64,000 nt of DNA from Caldicellulosiruptor naganoensis (GCF_026914285.1 NZ_CP113864.1:595501-659500); one strand, 5' to 3'; positions 9,097-17,058 are shown, counted from the first letter of the stretch. The notes: a model not told the origin generated them from the letters alone. Translations and numbers: made by a program.

Positions 9097-9420
9097 ATGC
9101 ACAGTGTTTCTAAGCAGCTTTCAGAATTTTTTTCTTGTTTAATTGTTGGAGTGGTGGTTGGATTAATACACGATACTTTCTTTTTCAAAAAAATCTTAAA
9201 AAGGCGCACAAAAGATCTGGTATTTTTTATATCTTCAACTTTGTCAACCATTGTAGTAATTTCAGGATTGTATTATATCAACTACTATACTATCCGATGG
9301 TATACGTTTTTAGCTATTGCGTGTGGGTTTTGTTTTTACAAAAATTCAATCTCTTTTTTGTACAGAAGGATTTTAAAGAGGGTAACAAAATTTTATCTTT
9401 TAACAAAAGATAATTTGTGA
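9097..9420 (+). CDS. yabQ: spore cortex protein YabQ
   Basis: Integral membrane protein needed for spore cortex formation in Bacillus. About 107 residues from ATG 9097 begin MHSVSKQLSEFFSCLIVGVV. Three to four hydrophobic segments are visible: around FFSCLIVGVVVGLIHDTFFF, LVFFISSTLSTIVVISGLYY and WYTFLAIACGFCFY. The end, YRRILKRVTKFYLLTKD, is basic. A GTG at 9079 overlaps the corrected yabP stop and is an alternative start. Identification rests on the typical LxxGxxxGxxxDxF start and on the gene order. Confidence 0.82.
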   Translation: MHSVSKQLSEFFSCLIVGVVVGLIHDTFFFKKILKRRTKDLVFFISSTLSTIVVISGLYYINYYTIRWYTFLAIACGFCFYKNSISFLYRRILKRVTKFYLLTKDNL

Positions 9421-9466
9421 TAAAATATAACTACACTTTCTGGAATGTCCAAGAGGAAGGCAGGCT

Positions 9467-9766
9467 GTGAAAAAAGTTTTTAAAGTGCTAAAAAGACTTT
9501 TTGTGTTAGCGTTTGTAATATTTTTTTCAATATATTCTGTAACAACAATTGTGAAACAGCAGATGATTTTAAAGCAGGTAAAAGCTCAGCAAAAAGAGGT
9601 AATACAGCAAATTGAGAAAATAAAAAAGGAAAATGAATATTTAAAAAGACTTGCACAATATGTCCAGACAGAAGAATATATTCAGCAGGTCGCACGAGAA
9701 AAGCTTGGACTTGTTGGAAAAAATGAAATTGTGTTTATTGATAAGAATAAAAAGAGAAAGGAATAG
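9467..9766 (+). CDS. divIC: septum formation initiator DivIC/FtsB family
   Basis: Bitopic division protein that acts in the divisome with FtsL and DivIB. The 99 residues have a basic cytoplasmic start, one membrane helix at about 11-29, a coiled coil (QQMILKQVKAQQKEVIQQIE and on) and the family tail YIQQVAREKLGLV-K-NEIVFI. GTG start with AGGCAGG upstream. It lies between yabQ and yabR as in Bacillus. Confidence 0.93.
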   Translation: MKKVFKVLKRLFVLAFVIFFSIYSVTTIVKQQMILKQVKAQQKEVIQQIEKIKKENEYLKRLAQYVQTEEYIQQVAREKLGLVGKNEIVFIDKNKKRKE

Positions 9767-9777
9767 GAGGCATTTTA

Positions 9778-10068
9778 GTGTCGATTGAAAAGGGCAGGGT
9801 AGTTGAAGGCAGAGTAAAGAGTATTAGCTAAATTTGGTGCTTTTGTTGAGCTTCCAACAGGTGCGGTTGGACTTGTTCACATCTCAGAGGTTGCAGAAGA
9901 GTATGTTGATGATATTAGAAAATATCTTAAAGAGCAGCAAACTGTCAGGGTAAAGGTGCTTGACATCAAGGAGAATGGCAAAATAAGTCTTTCGATTAAA
10001 AAGGTATAAAAGACAGCAACCAAAAACTTAGCGAATGCAACAAGCGAGTAGATGGCAAAAGAAGATAA
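9778..10068 (+). pseudogene. yabR: S1-domain RNA-binding protein YabR, frameshifted
   Basis: From GTG 9778, with AGGAGG at 9765-9770 seven bases upstream, the reading is SIEKGRVVEGRVKSI and then hits a stop. The S1 domain resumes one frame over as KFGAFVELPTGAVGLVHIS, then EEYVDDIRKYLKEQQTVRVK and VLDIKENGKISLSIKK. One extra base near 9822-9826 explains this. A second shift of one base near 10001-10008 would avoid the TAA at 10007 and give a basic tail ending in VDGKRR at 10068, just at the terminator; that second shift is less certain. Without it the protein would end at 10009. Confidence 0.72.
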
Positions 10069-10101
10069 GCCTGTTTTAAAATCAAAACAGGCTTTTAATT
10101 T
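10067..10101 (+). terminator. terminator of the yab/divIC cluster
   Basis: AAGCCTGTTTT at 10067-10077 pairs perfectly with AAAACAGGCTT at 10084-10094, with a 6-nt loop and a TTAATTT tail. Confidence 0.85.
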
Positions 10102-10149
10102 AAAATAAGTATGTCAAAAAAATATCAAATAAGATGAGGAGGATAAAAA

Positions 10150-10791
10150 TTGTTCAAAAAAAAGAACATCTCTCTTGCGGTGATAAGGAGACTGCCAAGA
10201 TATTTGCGGTATGTAGAGGATTTACTGAATCATGACATTACGAGGATTTCCTCATCAGAGCTAAGCCAAAGAATGGGGTATACAGCTTCTCAGGTAAGAC
10301 AAGATTTTAACAATTTTGGCGGGTTTGGTCAGCAGGGGTATGGTTACAGCACTCAGGTTCTCTATGAGAACCTTGTTAAAATATTAGGGCTTGATAAAAA
10401 CTTCAAGATGGTAATTGTTGGTGTGGGCAATTTGGGACAAGCTTTAGCAAATTACGCCAACTTTTATAAAAAGGGTTTCAGACTTGTGGGACTATTTGAT
10501 GTTGACCCTCAAAAGGTTGGGAAGAGTATCAGGAATATAAAGATACAGCATGTTGATGAGCTCAAAGATTTTATAAAGAAAAACGATGTTGACATTGGAG
10601 TTTTATGTGTGCCGTCAGAGGTTGCTCAAGAGGTTGCAAACCTTATGGTTGAAGGCGGTATAAAGGGAATCTGGAATTTTACTACAAAAGAGATTGAAGT
10701 AAAAGATGATGTTGTTGTGGAGAATGTCCATTTGATAGACAGTCTGATGGTACTATCGTATAAGTTAAATGAGAAACTGCTTGAAAAGTAA
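10150..10791 (+). CDS. rex: redox-sensing transcriptional repressor Rex
   Basis: Rex senses the NADH/NAD+ ratio and represses fermentative genes when NADH is low. The 213 residues have an N-terminal winged helix containing RITSSELSQ-type spacing (ISSSELSQRMGYTASQVRQD), then the Gly-rich loop NFGGFGQQGYGY, and a Rossmann domain starting MVIVGVGNLGQALANY. The C-terminal segment ENVHLIDSLMVLSYKLNEK is the domain-swapped helix. TTG start with GAGGAGGA upstream. I see no clear Rex operator in its own upstream region. Confidence 0.96.
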   Translation: MFKKKNISLAVIRRLPRYLRYVEDLLNHDITRISSSELSQRMGYTASQVRQDFNNFGGFGQQGYGYSTQVLYENLVKILGLDKNFKMVIVGVGNLGQALANYANFYKKGFRLVGLFDVDPQKVGKSIRNIKIQHVDELKDFIKKNDVDIGVLCVPSEVAQEVANLMVEGGIKGIWNFTTKEIEVKDDVVVENVHLIDSLMVLSYKLNEKLLEK

Positions 10792-10830
10792 GAAGCCAGT
10801 GGAAAATAAATTCTATTGAGGTGGCAAAAG

Positions 10831-12312
10831 ATGGAGTATGTAAGTACGCGAGGAGACCAAAAGGTGCTCTCAAAAGAAGCAATTTACCTTGGAATAGCAA
10901 ACAATGGAGGGCTTTTTACCCCAGTTAGTATACCAAAGATTGATTTTGAGCATTTAAAAGAGCTAAATAGTTATAAAAAAGTTGCAAAGTATATCTTTTC
11001 ACTTTATCTTACTGACTTTTCTAAAGAAGAAATTGATGATTGCATAGAAAAAGCGTATGCAACTGGTAAATTCGATACAAAAGATGTAGTTGAGCTAAAG
11101 AAGCTTAACAGTAACTTGTTTGCGCTTGAACTTTGGCATGGGCCAACTTATGCTTTTAAAGATGTTGCGCTACAAGTGCTGCCACACCTTTTGATAAGGT
11201 CAATGCCAGATAGCTATAAAAAAGCACTCATATTGGTTGCAACATCTGGCGATACAGGAAAAGCTGCTTTAGAGGGTTTTAGAGATGTGGAGAAGACCAA
11301 GATAGTAGTCTTTTATCCTTCTGAAGGTGTGTCTGACGTACAAAAAAGACAGATGACAACTCAGGAAGGCAAGAACACTTATGTTGCAGGGATAATAGGT
11401 AACTTTGACGATGCTCAAAGTGGTGTAAAGGAGATCTTTACAAATCCAAGATATGTTGAGACCATTAATAAAATGGGCTATTTTTTCACATCAGCAAACT
11501 CTATAAACTTTGGACGACTTTTGCCTCAGGTTGTCTACTATATCTGGAGCTACTTAGAGCTTTTGAGAAAGGGATTTATAAAGGAAAGTGAAAAGATAAA
11601 CTTTGTTGTGCCAACAGGGAATTTTGGAAATATCTTGGCTGGGTATTTTGCAAAGCGCATGGGCCTTCCAATAAGTAAACTTATTGTTGCATCAAACATA
11701 AACTCTGTTGTTTCTGATTTTATTAAAACTGGTGTTTATGACAGAAGAAGAGAGTTTTATAAAACAATATCACCCTCTATGGATATATTAGTTGCCAGCA
11801 ATTTAGAAAGGCTTTTGTACTTGGTCACAGGTAACTTTGAAATGGTAAAAAAATACATGTTAGATTTAAAAGAAAATGGGTATTTTAAGGTTGAAAAGGA
11901 TGTTTTAATGTCAATACAATCAGATTTTTGGGGAGATTTTTCAACAGATTTTGAGACTAAGAAAGCTATAAAGTCAGTTTACAACGAGTTTTCTTATCTT
12001 ATTGATACCCATTCAGCAGTTGGATTTGATGTGTATAGAAAATATAAAGATAAAACATCTGATATAACAAAGACAGTAATTTTGCAGACTGCGAATCCGT
12101 ACAAATTTGCTAAGGATGTTGTGAACGCCTTGTTTGATGATGAATATAATAATATTGACCCGTTTGAAGCAATTGAAATTCTGTACCAAAAAACAAAGGT
12201 GGAAATCCCAGAAGGGATAAAGGGGCTTTTGTCAAAAGCAGTTTTGCACCCTGATGTGATTGAAAAAGACAAAATGTTTGATTTTATATTAGAGAAAATA
12301 AAAGATAGTTGA
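10831..12312 (+). CDS. thrC: threonine synthase
   Basis: PLP enzyme that converts O-phosphohomoserine to threonine. About 493 residues, the long class of ThrC. It begins MEYVSTRGDQKVLSKEAIYL and has the PLP-lysine segment GPTYAFKDVALQ and the phosphate/PLP loop ATSGDTGKAALEGF. The substrate-side motif NFGNILAGY is also present. ATG 10831 is preferred to TTG 10816 because GAGGTGG is six to seven bases upstream. No homoserine pathway partner lies next to it. Confidence 0.95.
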   Translation: MEYVSTRGDQKVLSKEAIYLGIANNGGLFTPVSIPKIDFEHLKELNSYKKVAKYIFSLYLTDFSKEEIDDCIEKAYATGKFDTKDVVELKKLNSNLFALELWHGPTYAFKDVALQVLPHLLIRSMPDSYKKALILVATSGDTGKAALEGFRDVEKTKIVVFYPSEGVSDVQKRQMTTQEGKNTYVAGIIGNFDDAQSGVKEIFTNPRYVETINKMGYFFTSANSINFGRLLPQVVYYIWSYLELLRKGFIKESEKINFVVPTGNFGNILAGYFAKRMGLPISKLIVASNINSVVSDFIKTGVYDRRREFYKTISPSMDILVASNLERLLYLVTGNFEMVKKYMLDLKENGYFKVEKDVLMSIQSDFWGDFSTDFETKKAIKSVYNEFSYLIDTHSAVGFDVYRKYKDKTSDITKTVILQTANPYKFAKDVVNALFDDEYNNIDPFEAIEILYQKTKVEIPEGIKGLLSKAVLHPDVIEKDKMFDFILEKIKDS

Positions 12313-12363
12313 AGAGAGTCTAAAAAAAGTGCACAAAAATTTAAAAATTTAAGCTAAAAAGGG

Positions 12364-12392
12364 TTGAGAAAACGAATTTTTTGTGCTAAAAT
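12364..12392 (+). promoter_or_regulatory. promoter of the magnesium operon
   Basis: TTGAGA at 12364-12369 and TAAAAT at 12387-12392 are 17 bases apart. The predicted start near 12399 lies just upstream of the M-box riboswitch. Confidence 0.6.
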
Positions 12393-12425
12393 AAAAGTTG
12401 AAAAAAGTAAATATTGCAAGAATAT

Positions 12426-12572
12426 CTCGGTAGGCGAGGCTCCTACAGGGATATAGGCTGCTGCCGCGAAAGATTGGAGACAATCTGAGCTGGTAAACAG
12501 GTTTTGCCGAATCCAAGGCATAACCTAATGCAGCTTTTTATGCCGTGTAGTGCCAAAGCTTGTACGAGGTAG
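12426..12572 (+). ncRNA. M-box (ykoK leader) magnesium riboswitch
   Basis: Aptamer that binds several Mg2+ ions and causes transcription termination when Mg is plentiful. The conserved blocks are all present in order: TAGGCGAGGCTCCT at 12431-12444, GGGATA then GCTGCTGCC, a central variable hairpin (AGATTGGAGACAATCT), then CATAACCTAATGCAGC, TTTTTATGCCGT and TGCCAAAGCTT. CTCG at 12426-12429 can close the outer stem with CGAG at 12565-12568. The CGAGGT of that strand can instead pair with ACCTCG at 12598-12603, which would break the following terminator. It precedes a magnesium sensor and transporter pair, as expected. Confidence 0.93.
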
Positions 12573-12589
12573 CTAAACAAAGGTAAAGT

Positions 12590-12634
12590 GTGCTTTCACC
12601 TCGTTTTAAGCTTTGGGTGAAAGCACTTTTTGTT
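12590..12634 (+). terminator. M-box-controlled terminator
   Basis: GTGCTTTCACC at 12590-12600 pairs with GGTGAAAGCAC at 12616-12626, followed by TTTTTTG. Its left arm overlaps the sequence that can pair with the end of the aptamer, so terminator and antiterminator are mutually exclusive. Confidence 0.85.
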
Positions 12635-12681
12635 TGTATGCAGAATTTAGTCTAACCTTTAAAACTTTATGATTAAAGGAG

Positions 12682-12789
12682 ATGATAGGACAGATGGATT
12701 CTGGTCCTGTGAGTAGACAGGATTGGGGAAAAGAAAAAGTGAAAAGATCTTTTTCAAAAGAGTGGAGGGGTGCTAATTTGTTGACTTGA
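12682..12789 (+). CDS. possible leader peptide of the magnesium operon
   Basis: An ORF of 35 codons lies between the M-box terminator and the mgtE-like gene. It begins MIGQMDSGPVSRQDWGKEKV and ends RGANLLT with stop TGA at 12787. AAAGGAG (12675-12681) touches the first ATG, and the second ATG at 12694 is about 12 bases away, so initiation is plausible but not well spaced for either. Its last codons cover the first copy (12762-12776) of the repeated GGAGGGGTGCTAA sequence, so a translating ribosome would melt or mask that arm. I do not recognise the peptide; it may be accidental. Confidence 0.33.
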   Translation: MIGQMDSGPVSRQDWGKEKVKRSFSKEWRGANLLT

Positions 12790-12901
12790 TAGTCGAAAGC
12801 AAGTAACGAGGGCTTTTTGTCCCTTTTTACAGATAGATTTTGAAAACCTATTTAGCACCCCTCCACAAAAGGAAAAACTAATTTAAAGGGAGGGGTGCTA
12901 A
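12762..12901 (+). promoter_or_regulatory. three-copy repeat that can hide or free the mgtE-like ribosome binding site
   Basis: Copy A, GTGGAGGGGTGCTAA at 12762-12776, is followed by its exact inverse A' at 12852-12866 (TTAGCACCCCTCCAC). A third direct copy A'' (GGAGGGGTGCTAA, 12889-12901) ends one base before the ATG at 12903 and includes the ribosome binding site. A' can pair with A (15 bp, 75-nt loop), leaving the binding site free, or with A'' (13 bp, 22-nt loop), covering it. Such exclusive pairing is what a translational switch needs. No protein or metabolite input is visible. Confidence 0.55.
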
Positions 12902-12902
12902 G

Positions 12903-14153
12903 ATGGCCAATGTCACAAGTTTTTACCTCAGCAGAGTTATTGGCAACAAGGTATACTCGGAAGACAAAAAGGTTCTGGGAAAACTCCAGGATCTAATTGT
13001 TGATGCAAAGAATATAAGACCCAAAGTAATCGCTGCAAAAGTCAAAAGCGGAAAGAATGTCCAAATAGTAGATTTTTCGTTCTTTATAATTTACAAGGAA
13101 AAAGGGCAATATGTAATTGAGACCAGGAACTTAAAGCCAATTGATGTGCAAAAAGAAGATACGATAATGCTTGTAAAGCATATCCTTGACAAGCAGATAG
13201 TTGATATGAACGGCAGAAAGGTTGTAAGGGTAAATGATATAAGACTTGCAATTTTGTCAACAGGCGTTTATATAATTGCAGTTGATATTGGATTAGAAGG
13301 GTTGTTGAGGAGGCTTGGCCTTGCAAAGCCTCTCAAAAAGGTATTAAAGCCTCTTGGCAAGAGCATCCCATCTCGACTCATCTTATGGGATGACGTTGAG
13401 CCTCTTGCATCACCGCACTCGGATTTAAAACTTTCAACCACATACTCAAAGCTCTCAACTTTGCATCCGTCGGATTTAGCAGATATCATTGAAGAGCTTG
13501 ACAAAAAGACTCAAGCATATGTATTTTCAACTTTGGACGAGGAAAAGGCAGCAGATGTTTTGGAAGAGCTTGATGTTGAGGCACAGCGAAATGTCCTCGA
13601 AAGTCTTCCTGTTGAAAAAGCTGCAGATTTGCTTGAAAAGATGCCAGCAGACGAGGTTGCAGATATATTGGATGAAATAAAAGAGGAAAGAGCAGAAGAG
13701 CTTTTGAACGAGATGGAAAAAGAGGCATCAGAAAAAGTAAAAGAGCTGATGGATTATCCCGAGAATACTGTTGGAAGTATTATGACAACAGATTTTATTG
13801 CGTTCACGACCCACTTTACAGTTGAGCAGACAATACAAGAACTAAGACGTTTAAAGCCAGACCCAGATGAGATTTACTATTTATATGTGATTGACAATGA
13901 AGAGAGGCTTTGTGGTGTTGTGTCTTTGCGCGACTTGGTAATTTCTGAGCCACAAACTCCACTTTATGAGATTATGAGTAGAAATGTTGTGTATGTAAAA
14001 GATATGGACAATGTTAATTCTCTTGTAGAGATTATTTCAAAATACAGCTTATTGGCTGTCCCTGTGGTTGATGATGACAAAAGACTCATTGGCGTTGTGA
14101 TAATAAATGACATAGTTTATGAACTACTCAAAGTACGAAAAAAATTAGTATAG
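12903..14153 (+). CDS. MgtE-type cytoplasmic magnesium sensor lacking the channel domain
   Basis: 416 residues. The first about 160 look like paired PRC-barrel-like segments (KKVLGKLQDLIVDAKN; MNGRKVVRVNDIRLAI). Residues about 185-275 are the MgtE N-terminal helical superhelix, with repeats of the type HPSDLADIIEEL, DEEKAADVLEEL and PVEKAADLLEKM. Two CBS domains follow (GSIMTTDFIAF; YEIMSRNVVYVKD), ending VVIINDIVYELL. The protein stops there: the five-helix channel of true MgtE is missing, so it cannot itself carry magnesium. It is translated just ahead of a transporter gene, 34 bases apart, under the same M-box. I infer that it senses intracellular Mg2+ and gates or regulates that transporter. 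Confidence 0.85.
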   Translation: MANVTSFYLSRVIGNKVYSEDKKVLGKLQDLIVDAKNIRPKVIAAKVKSGKNVQIVDFSFFIIYKEKGQYVIETRNLKPIDVQKEDTIMLVKHILDKQIVDMNGRKVVRVNDIRLAILSTGVYIIAVDIGLEGLLRRLGLAKPLKKVLKPLGKSIPSRLILWDDVEPLASPHSDLKLSTTYSKLSTLHPSDLADIIEELDKKTQAYVFSTLDEEKAADVLEELDVEAQRNVLESLPVEKAADLLEKMPADEVADILDEIKEERAEELLNEMEKEASEKVKELMDYPENTVGSIMTTDFIAFTTHFTVEQTIQELRRLKPDPDEIYYLYVIDNEERLCGVVSLRDLVISEPQTPLYEIMSRNVVYVKDMDNVNSLVEIISKYSLLAVPVVDDDKRLIGVVIINDIVYELLKVRKKLV

Positions 14154-14187
14154 CCAAAGTTATTGACGGCAAATGAGGTGATAGAAG

Positions 14188-15435
14188 ATGCCAAAGATAG
14201 CAAAAGAGCAGCGTCTTAAAAGGATACTTTTCATGTTAAGTATTATTGGACCGGGGCTTGTGACTGCAACTGCTGGTAATGACGCTTCAGGAATTGCGAC
14301 ATACGCAACGGTTGGTGCAATGTTTGGCTATAAGATGCTTTGGGGATTATTTTTGATAACAATCAGTTTAGCAGTTATCCAAGAAATGGCTGCACGGATG
14401 GGCATTGTAACAGGGAAAGGTCTTTCTGCTCTTATCAGGGAGCACTTTGGTGTCAAGATGACATTTTTTGCGATGATTACCCTACTTATTGCTAATCTTA
14501 CAACAACGATTGGCGAATTTGCAGGGATTGCTGCAAGCCTTGAGATATTTGGAATCTCAAAGTACATCTCAGTTCCTCTGACAGCGCTTTTTGTGTGGTA
14601 TATTATAAACAAAGGTTCATATAAAAAAACAGAAAAATTTTTTCTTGCTCTTATGGTAATATATATAAGCTATATAATTTCAGGTTTTTTAGCAAAGCCT
14701 GATTGGAAAGAGGTATTAAAAAATACATTTGTTCCTTCTTTCAGTTTCAATTCAAGTTTCATTTTGATTTTTATTGCGATGATAGGAACAACAATTACTC
14801 CTTGGATGCAATTTTATCTACAATCATCTGTTGTTGACAAAGGTGTTGATGTAAAAAACCTCAAATACCAAAGGTGGGATGTATTTTTAGGAGCGTTTTG
14901 GACAGATTTTATCGCGTTTTTCATCATTGTTGCAACAGCAGCAACTTTGCACAAACATGGGATTGTGATTGAGACAGCAGAAGATGCAGCAAAAGCCCTT
15001 CAGCCACTTGCAGGAAAATATGCATCAGCGCTTTTTGCAATTGGACTTTTTGGGGCATCGCTGTTAGGTGCGCATATTTTGCCTTTATCCACTGCATATG
15101 CAGTAACTGAAGCTTTTGGATTTGAAAATGGACTGAATAAGAAGCTGAAAGAAGCCCCTGTTTTTTATGGGTTAATACTTTTGTTCATTGTTATAGGAGC
15201 AGGTGTTATTTTACTTCCAAATATTCCTTTGATAAAACTTATGATAATTGCTCAAGAAATAAATGGTATATTGCTACCAATAATCTTAATTTATATGTTA
15301 AAGCTGACAAATGACAAGGAGATTATGGGGGAGTATGTAAATTCGAGGACATTTAATATAATTGCATGGATAACAGTAGTGTTTATAATAATTCTCACAT
15401 TAATTCTACTTGTTGAGCCTTTCTTGGGTATATAA
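14188..15435 (+). CDS. Nramp-related magnesium transporter (NrmT/NRMT type)
   Basis: Multi-helix membrane protein of 415 residues in the Nramp (SLC11) superfamily. It opens with PGLVTATAGNDASGIAT, aligning with the first-helix DPGN region of Nramp: the Asp is kept but the motif reads DASG. In the sixth helix the manganese-binding MPH of Nramp is replaced by TPW (GTTITPWMQFY). Loss of the soft-metal Met ligand is a mark of the Nramp-related magnesium transporters, first recognised through M-box association in clostridia. The M-box and the MgtE-like sensor upstream agree. I therefore call it a Mg2+ importer, not MntH. Its stop codon abuts an insertion sequence. Confidence 0.83.
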   Translation: MPKIAKEQRLKRILFMLSIIGPGLVTATAGNDASGIATYATVGAMFGYKMLWGLFLITISLAVIQEMAARMGIVTGKGLSALIREHFGVKMTFFAMITLLIANLTTTIGEFAGIAASLEIFGISKYISVPLTALFVWYIINKGSYKKTEKFFLALMVIYISYIISGFLAKPDWKEVLKNTFVPSFSFNSSFILIFIAMIGTTITPWMQFYLQSSVVDKGVDVKNLKYQRWDVFLGAFWTDFIAFFIIVATAATLHKHGIVIETAEDAAKALQPLAGKYASALFAIGLFGASLLGAHILPLSTAYAVTEAFGFENGLNKKLKEAPVFYGLILLFIVIGAGVILLPNIPLIKLMIIAQEINGILLPIILIYMLKLTNDKEIMGEYVNSRTFNIIAWITVVFIIILTLILLVEPFLGI

Positions 15436-15442
15436 AAAAATC
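15435..15442. repeat. left copy of the 8-bp target site duplication
   Basis: AAAAAATC directly precedes the left end of the insertion sequence and is repeated exactly after its right end. Its first base is the last base of the NrmT stop codon. Confidence 0.9.
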
Positions 15443-15462
15443 GGCTCTTTGTCAAGAGTTGG

Positions 15463-15491
15463 GGTGGGTATTCTGAATGCCCACCTTTTTT
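15463..15491 (+). terminator. terminator hairpin inside the left end of the insertion sequence
   Basis: GGTGGG at 15463-15468 pairs with CCCACC at 15480-15485, followed by six T. Read on the plus strand it would stop transcripts entering from the magnesium transporter gene. The loop contains the inner part of the terminal inverted repeat. Confidence 0.65.
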
Positions 15492-15610
15492 AGCTTTATC
15501 AACCAAGCATTAATTGTAATATATGCCTATTACAGGTAAGCAATTTTAAAAACTCAATCCTACCTTTACCCGCTACTTTTGCAAGTTTTAATTATTCTCT
15601 TTACTTTATC

Positions 15611-16799
15611 CTAACTACCACAACTATATAATGTCCTCTTTCTAAATCTCTCAAAATTTCTATACCCATATGCATCTCTCTTTAAAACTTTTATCTTATT
15701 GTTAAAACCTTCTGTTACACTATTTGTATATGGAACATCAAAAGAATTTACTATCTCTGAAAACCAGTTCCTAAAAACCTTTATGCATCTGCAAAATTCA
15801 CAAAGACCACTTCTCTCTGCTGCCTCTATCCACTTTTTTAATTCAACTTTTGCTTCTGCTGAATTACTGCTTTCTAAAACTTCCCTGAATTCTTCCTTCA
15901 GTCTATGCGCTTTCCTTAAATCTCTACTGTACCAAAACATCACTTCTAACTCTTCTCTTTGCTCTGCTGTAAGTTCTTCATAAGACTTTAACAATAATTT
16001 CCTGCTCCTCTTAAAATACTTCCTTAAATTATCTTCTAATTCCTTTTGTACTCTTTTCCTTACATTTTCTAATGCCCAATAAACATATCTTGTAAAATGA
16101 AATTTGTCTATTACTATTTTCGCGTTTTTAAAATATATTTTTGCTGTCTCCACAAATTGTCTCCACATATCACATACAAAATACTTTACTTTATCCCTAT
16201 CCTTCAATCTCTTAAAATATTCAATCAAAACATCTTGTCTTCTGTCTCTTAAAATTTCTACTATCTGTTTTTTCACAGGGTCTACAATTATACACTGATA
16301 TTTAGCTCCACCTGCATTTCCTTTGAATTCATCTATGCATATCGCCTCAGAAGAAAAATCCTCTATCTTCCTGGTAGGATTTACATTGTCAAATAACCTC
16401 ATAACTGTTGTTACTGATACATTTGTCTTTCTTGCTACTTCTTTCATACTGCTCAAGCTACTTAAGCTGACTTATAATGTATGCTGCTAATCTATTTGTC
16501 ATTCTTTGACGCTTGCCCAAAAAATTTATGTGTTCAAAAAATTTCTTTCCACATTCTTTGCAAACATATCTTCGCTTCCTTAAAACTAAATATGTTCTCT
16601 TACCCATTATCGGTATGTCCTTTACTCTTTGGACACGATAATCATGTATCTTGCTTGTGATACTGCCACATTTAGGACACTTGTGAGGTTTTTGCGCCTG
16701 ACTTATATGGAGTTCTATTTCATTTTCGCTTTCTACTACTTGGTGGAGAATGATATCTTTTGATTTCAAAAGTTCTGTGATATAATTATGATTGAGCAC
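15611..16799 (-). pseudogene. ISL3-family transposase, one-base frameshift
   Basis: The N-terminal part (16799-16458) has a zinc-finger pair, CPKCGSI and CKECGKKF, typical of ISL3 transposases. The C-terminal part (16456-15611) carries the DDE_Tnp_ISL3 catalytic region: AICIDEFKG, KIVIDKFHF and NSVTEGFNNKIK supply the likely acidic triad. The two parts join smoothly if one A is removed from CTTAAGTAG near 16460, giving QLSSLSSMKEVARKTNVS. The element family normally has a single ORF, so this is a lesion or a sequencing error, not a programmed shift. Corrected length is about 395 residues. Confidence 0.88.
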
Positions 16800-16925
16800 T
16801 TATTCTGGATGCTTCCTTTCTTTTGTGTTTTTTTTATACCTAAAAACAATTTTAATTATAGCAGGCATTCAGAATAAGTGCTATATTTTTTCTTTTCTTA
16901 CCACCCCAATATTTATTATAGAGCC

Positions 16926-16933
16926 AAAAAATC
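16926..16933. repeat. right copy of the 8-bp target site duplication
   Basis: AAAAAATC directly follows the right end of the insertion sequence and matches the copy at 15435-15442. Confidence 0.9.
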
Positions 16934-16965
16934 AACATTTGATTTTTAAACTATAAAAATAAAAA

Positions 16966-17058
16966 TGGCGGAGAGAGTGGGATTCGAACCCACGGTACCG
17001 CTTTTGGCGGTACGCGCGATTTCGAGTCGCGTGCCTTCGACCACTCGGCCATCTCTCC
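16966..17058 (-). tRNA. tRNA-Ser (anticodon CGA)
   Basis: Class II tRNA with a long variable arm. The acceptor GGAGAGA pairs with TCTCTCC and the 3' GCCA is encoded. The anticodon stem CGCGA/TCGCG encloses loop CTCGAAA, giving anticodon CGA. The variable arm is GTACCGCCAAAAGCGGTAC and the T arm is GTGGGTTCGAATCCCAC. Confidence 0.96.

Larger units (their letters stand above)
15443..16925 (-). mobile_element. complete ISL3-family insertion sequence
   Basis: 1483 bp with both ends visible. The left end begins GGCTCTTTGTCAAGAGTTGG, a typical ISL3-family terminus; the right end, read inward, begins GGCTCT and then shares TTGGGGTGG and TATTCTGAATGCC with the left end. Exact 8-bp duplications flank it (15435-15442 and 16926-16933), the size expected for ISL3 elements. 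It carries one transposase gene on the minus strand, now split by a one-base shift. The sharp duplication suggests a fairly recent insertion. Confidence 0.92.

Noticed and set aside
10792-10830. T-box or other riboswitch ahead of thrC
   Set aside because: The gap after rex is only about 40 bases and contains no T-box sequence or terminator.
16440-16480. Programmed ribosomal frameshift in the insertion sequence transposase
   Set aside because: The site lacks a slippery heptamer, and ISL3 elements normally use one ORF. A plain one-base indel is simpler.
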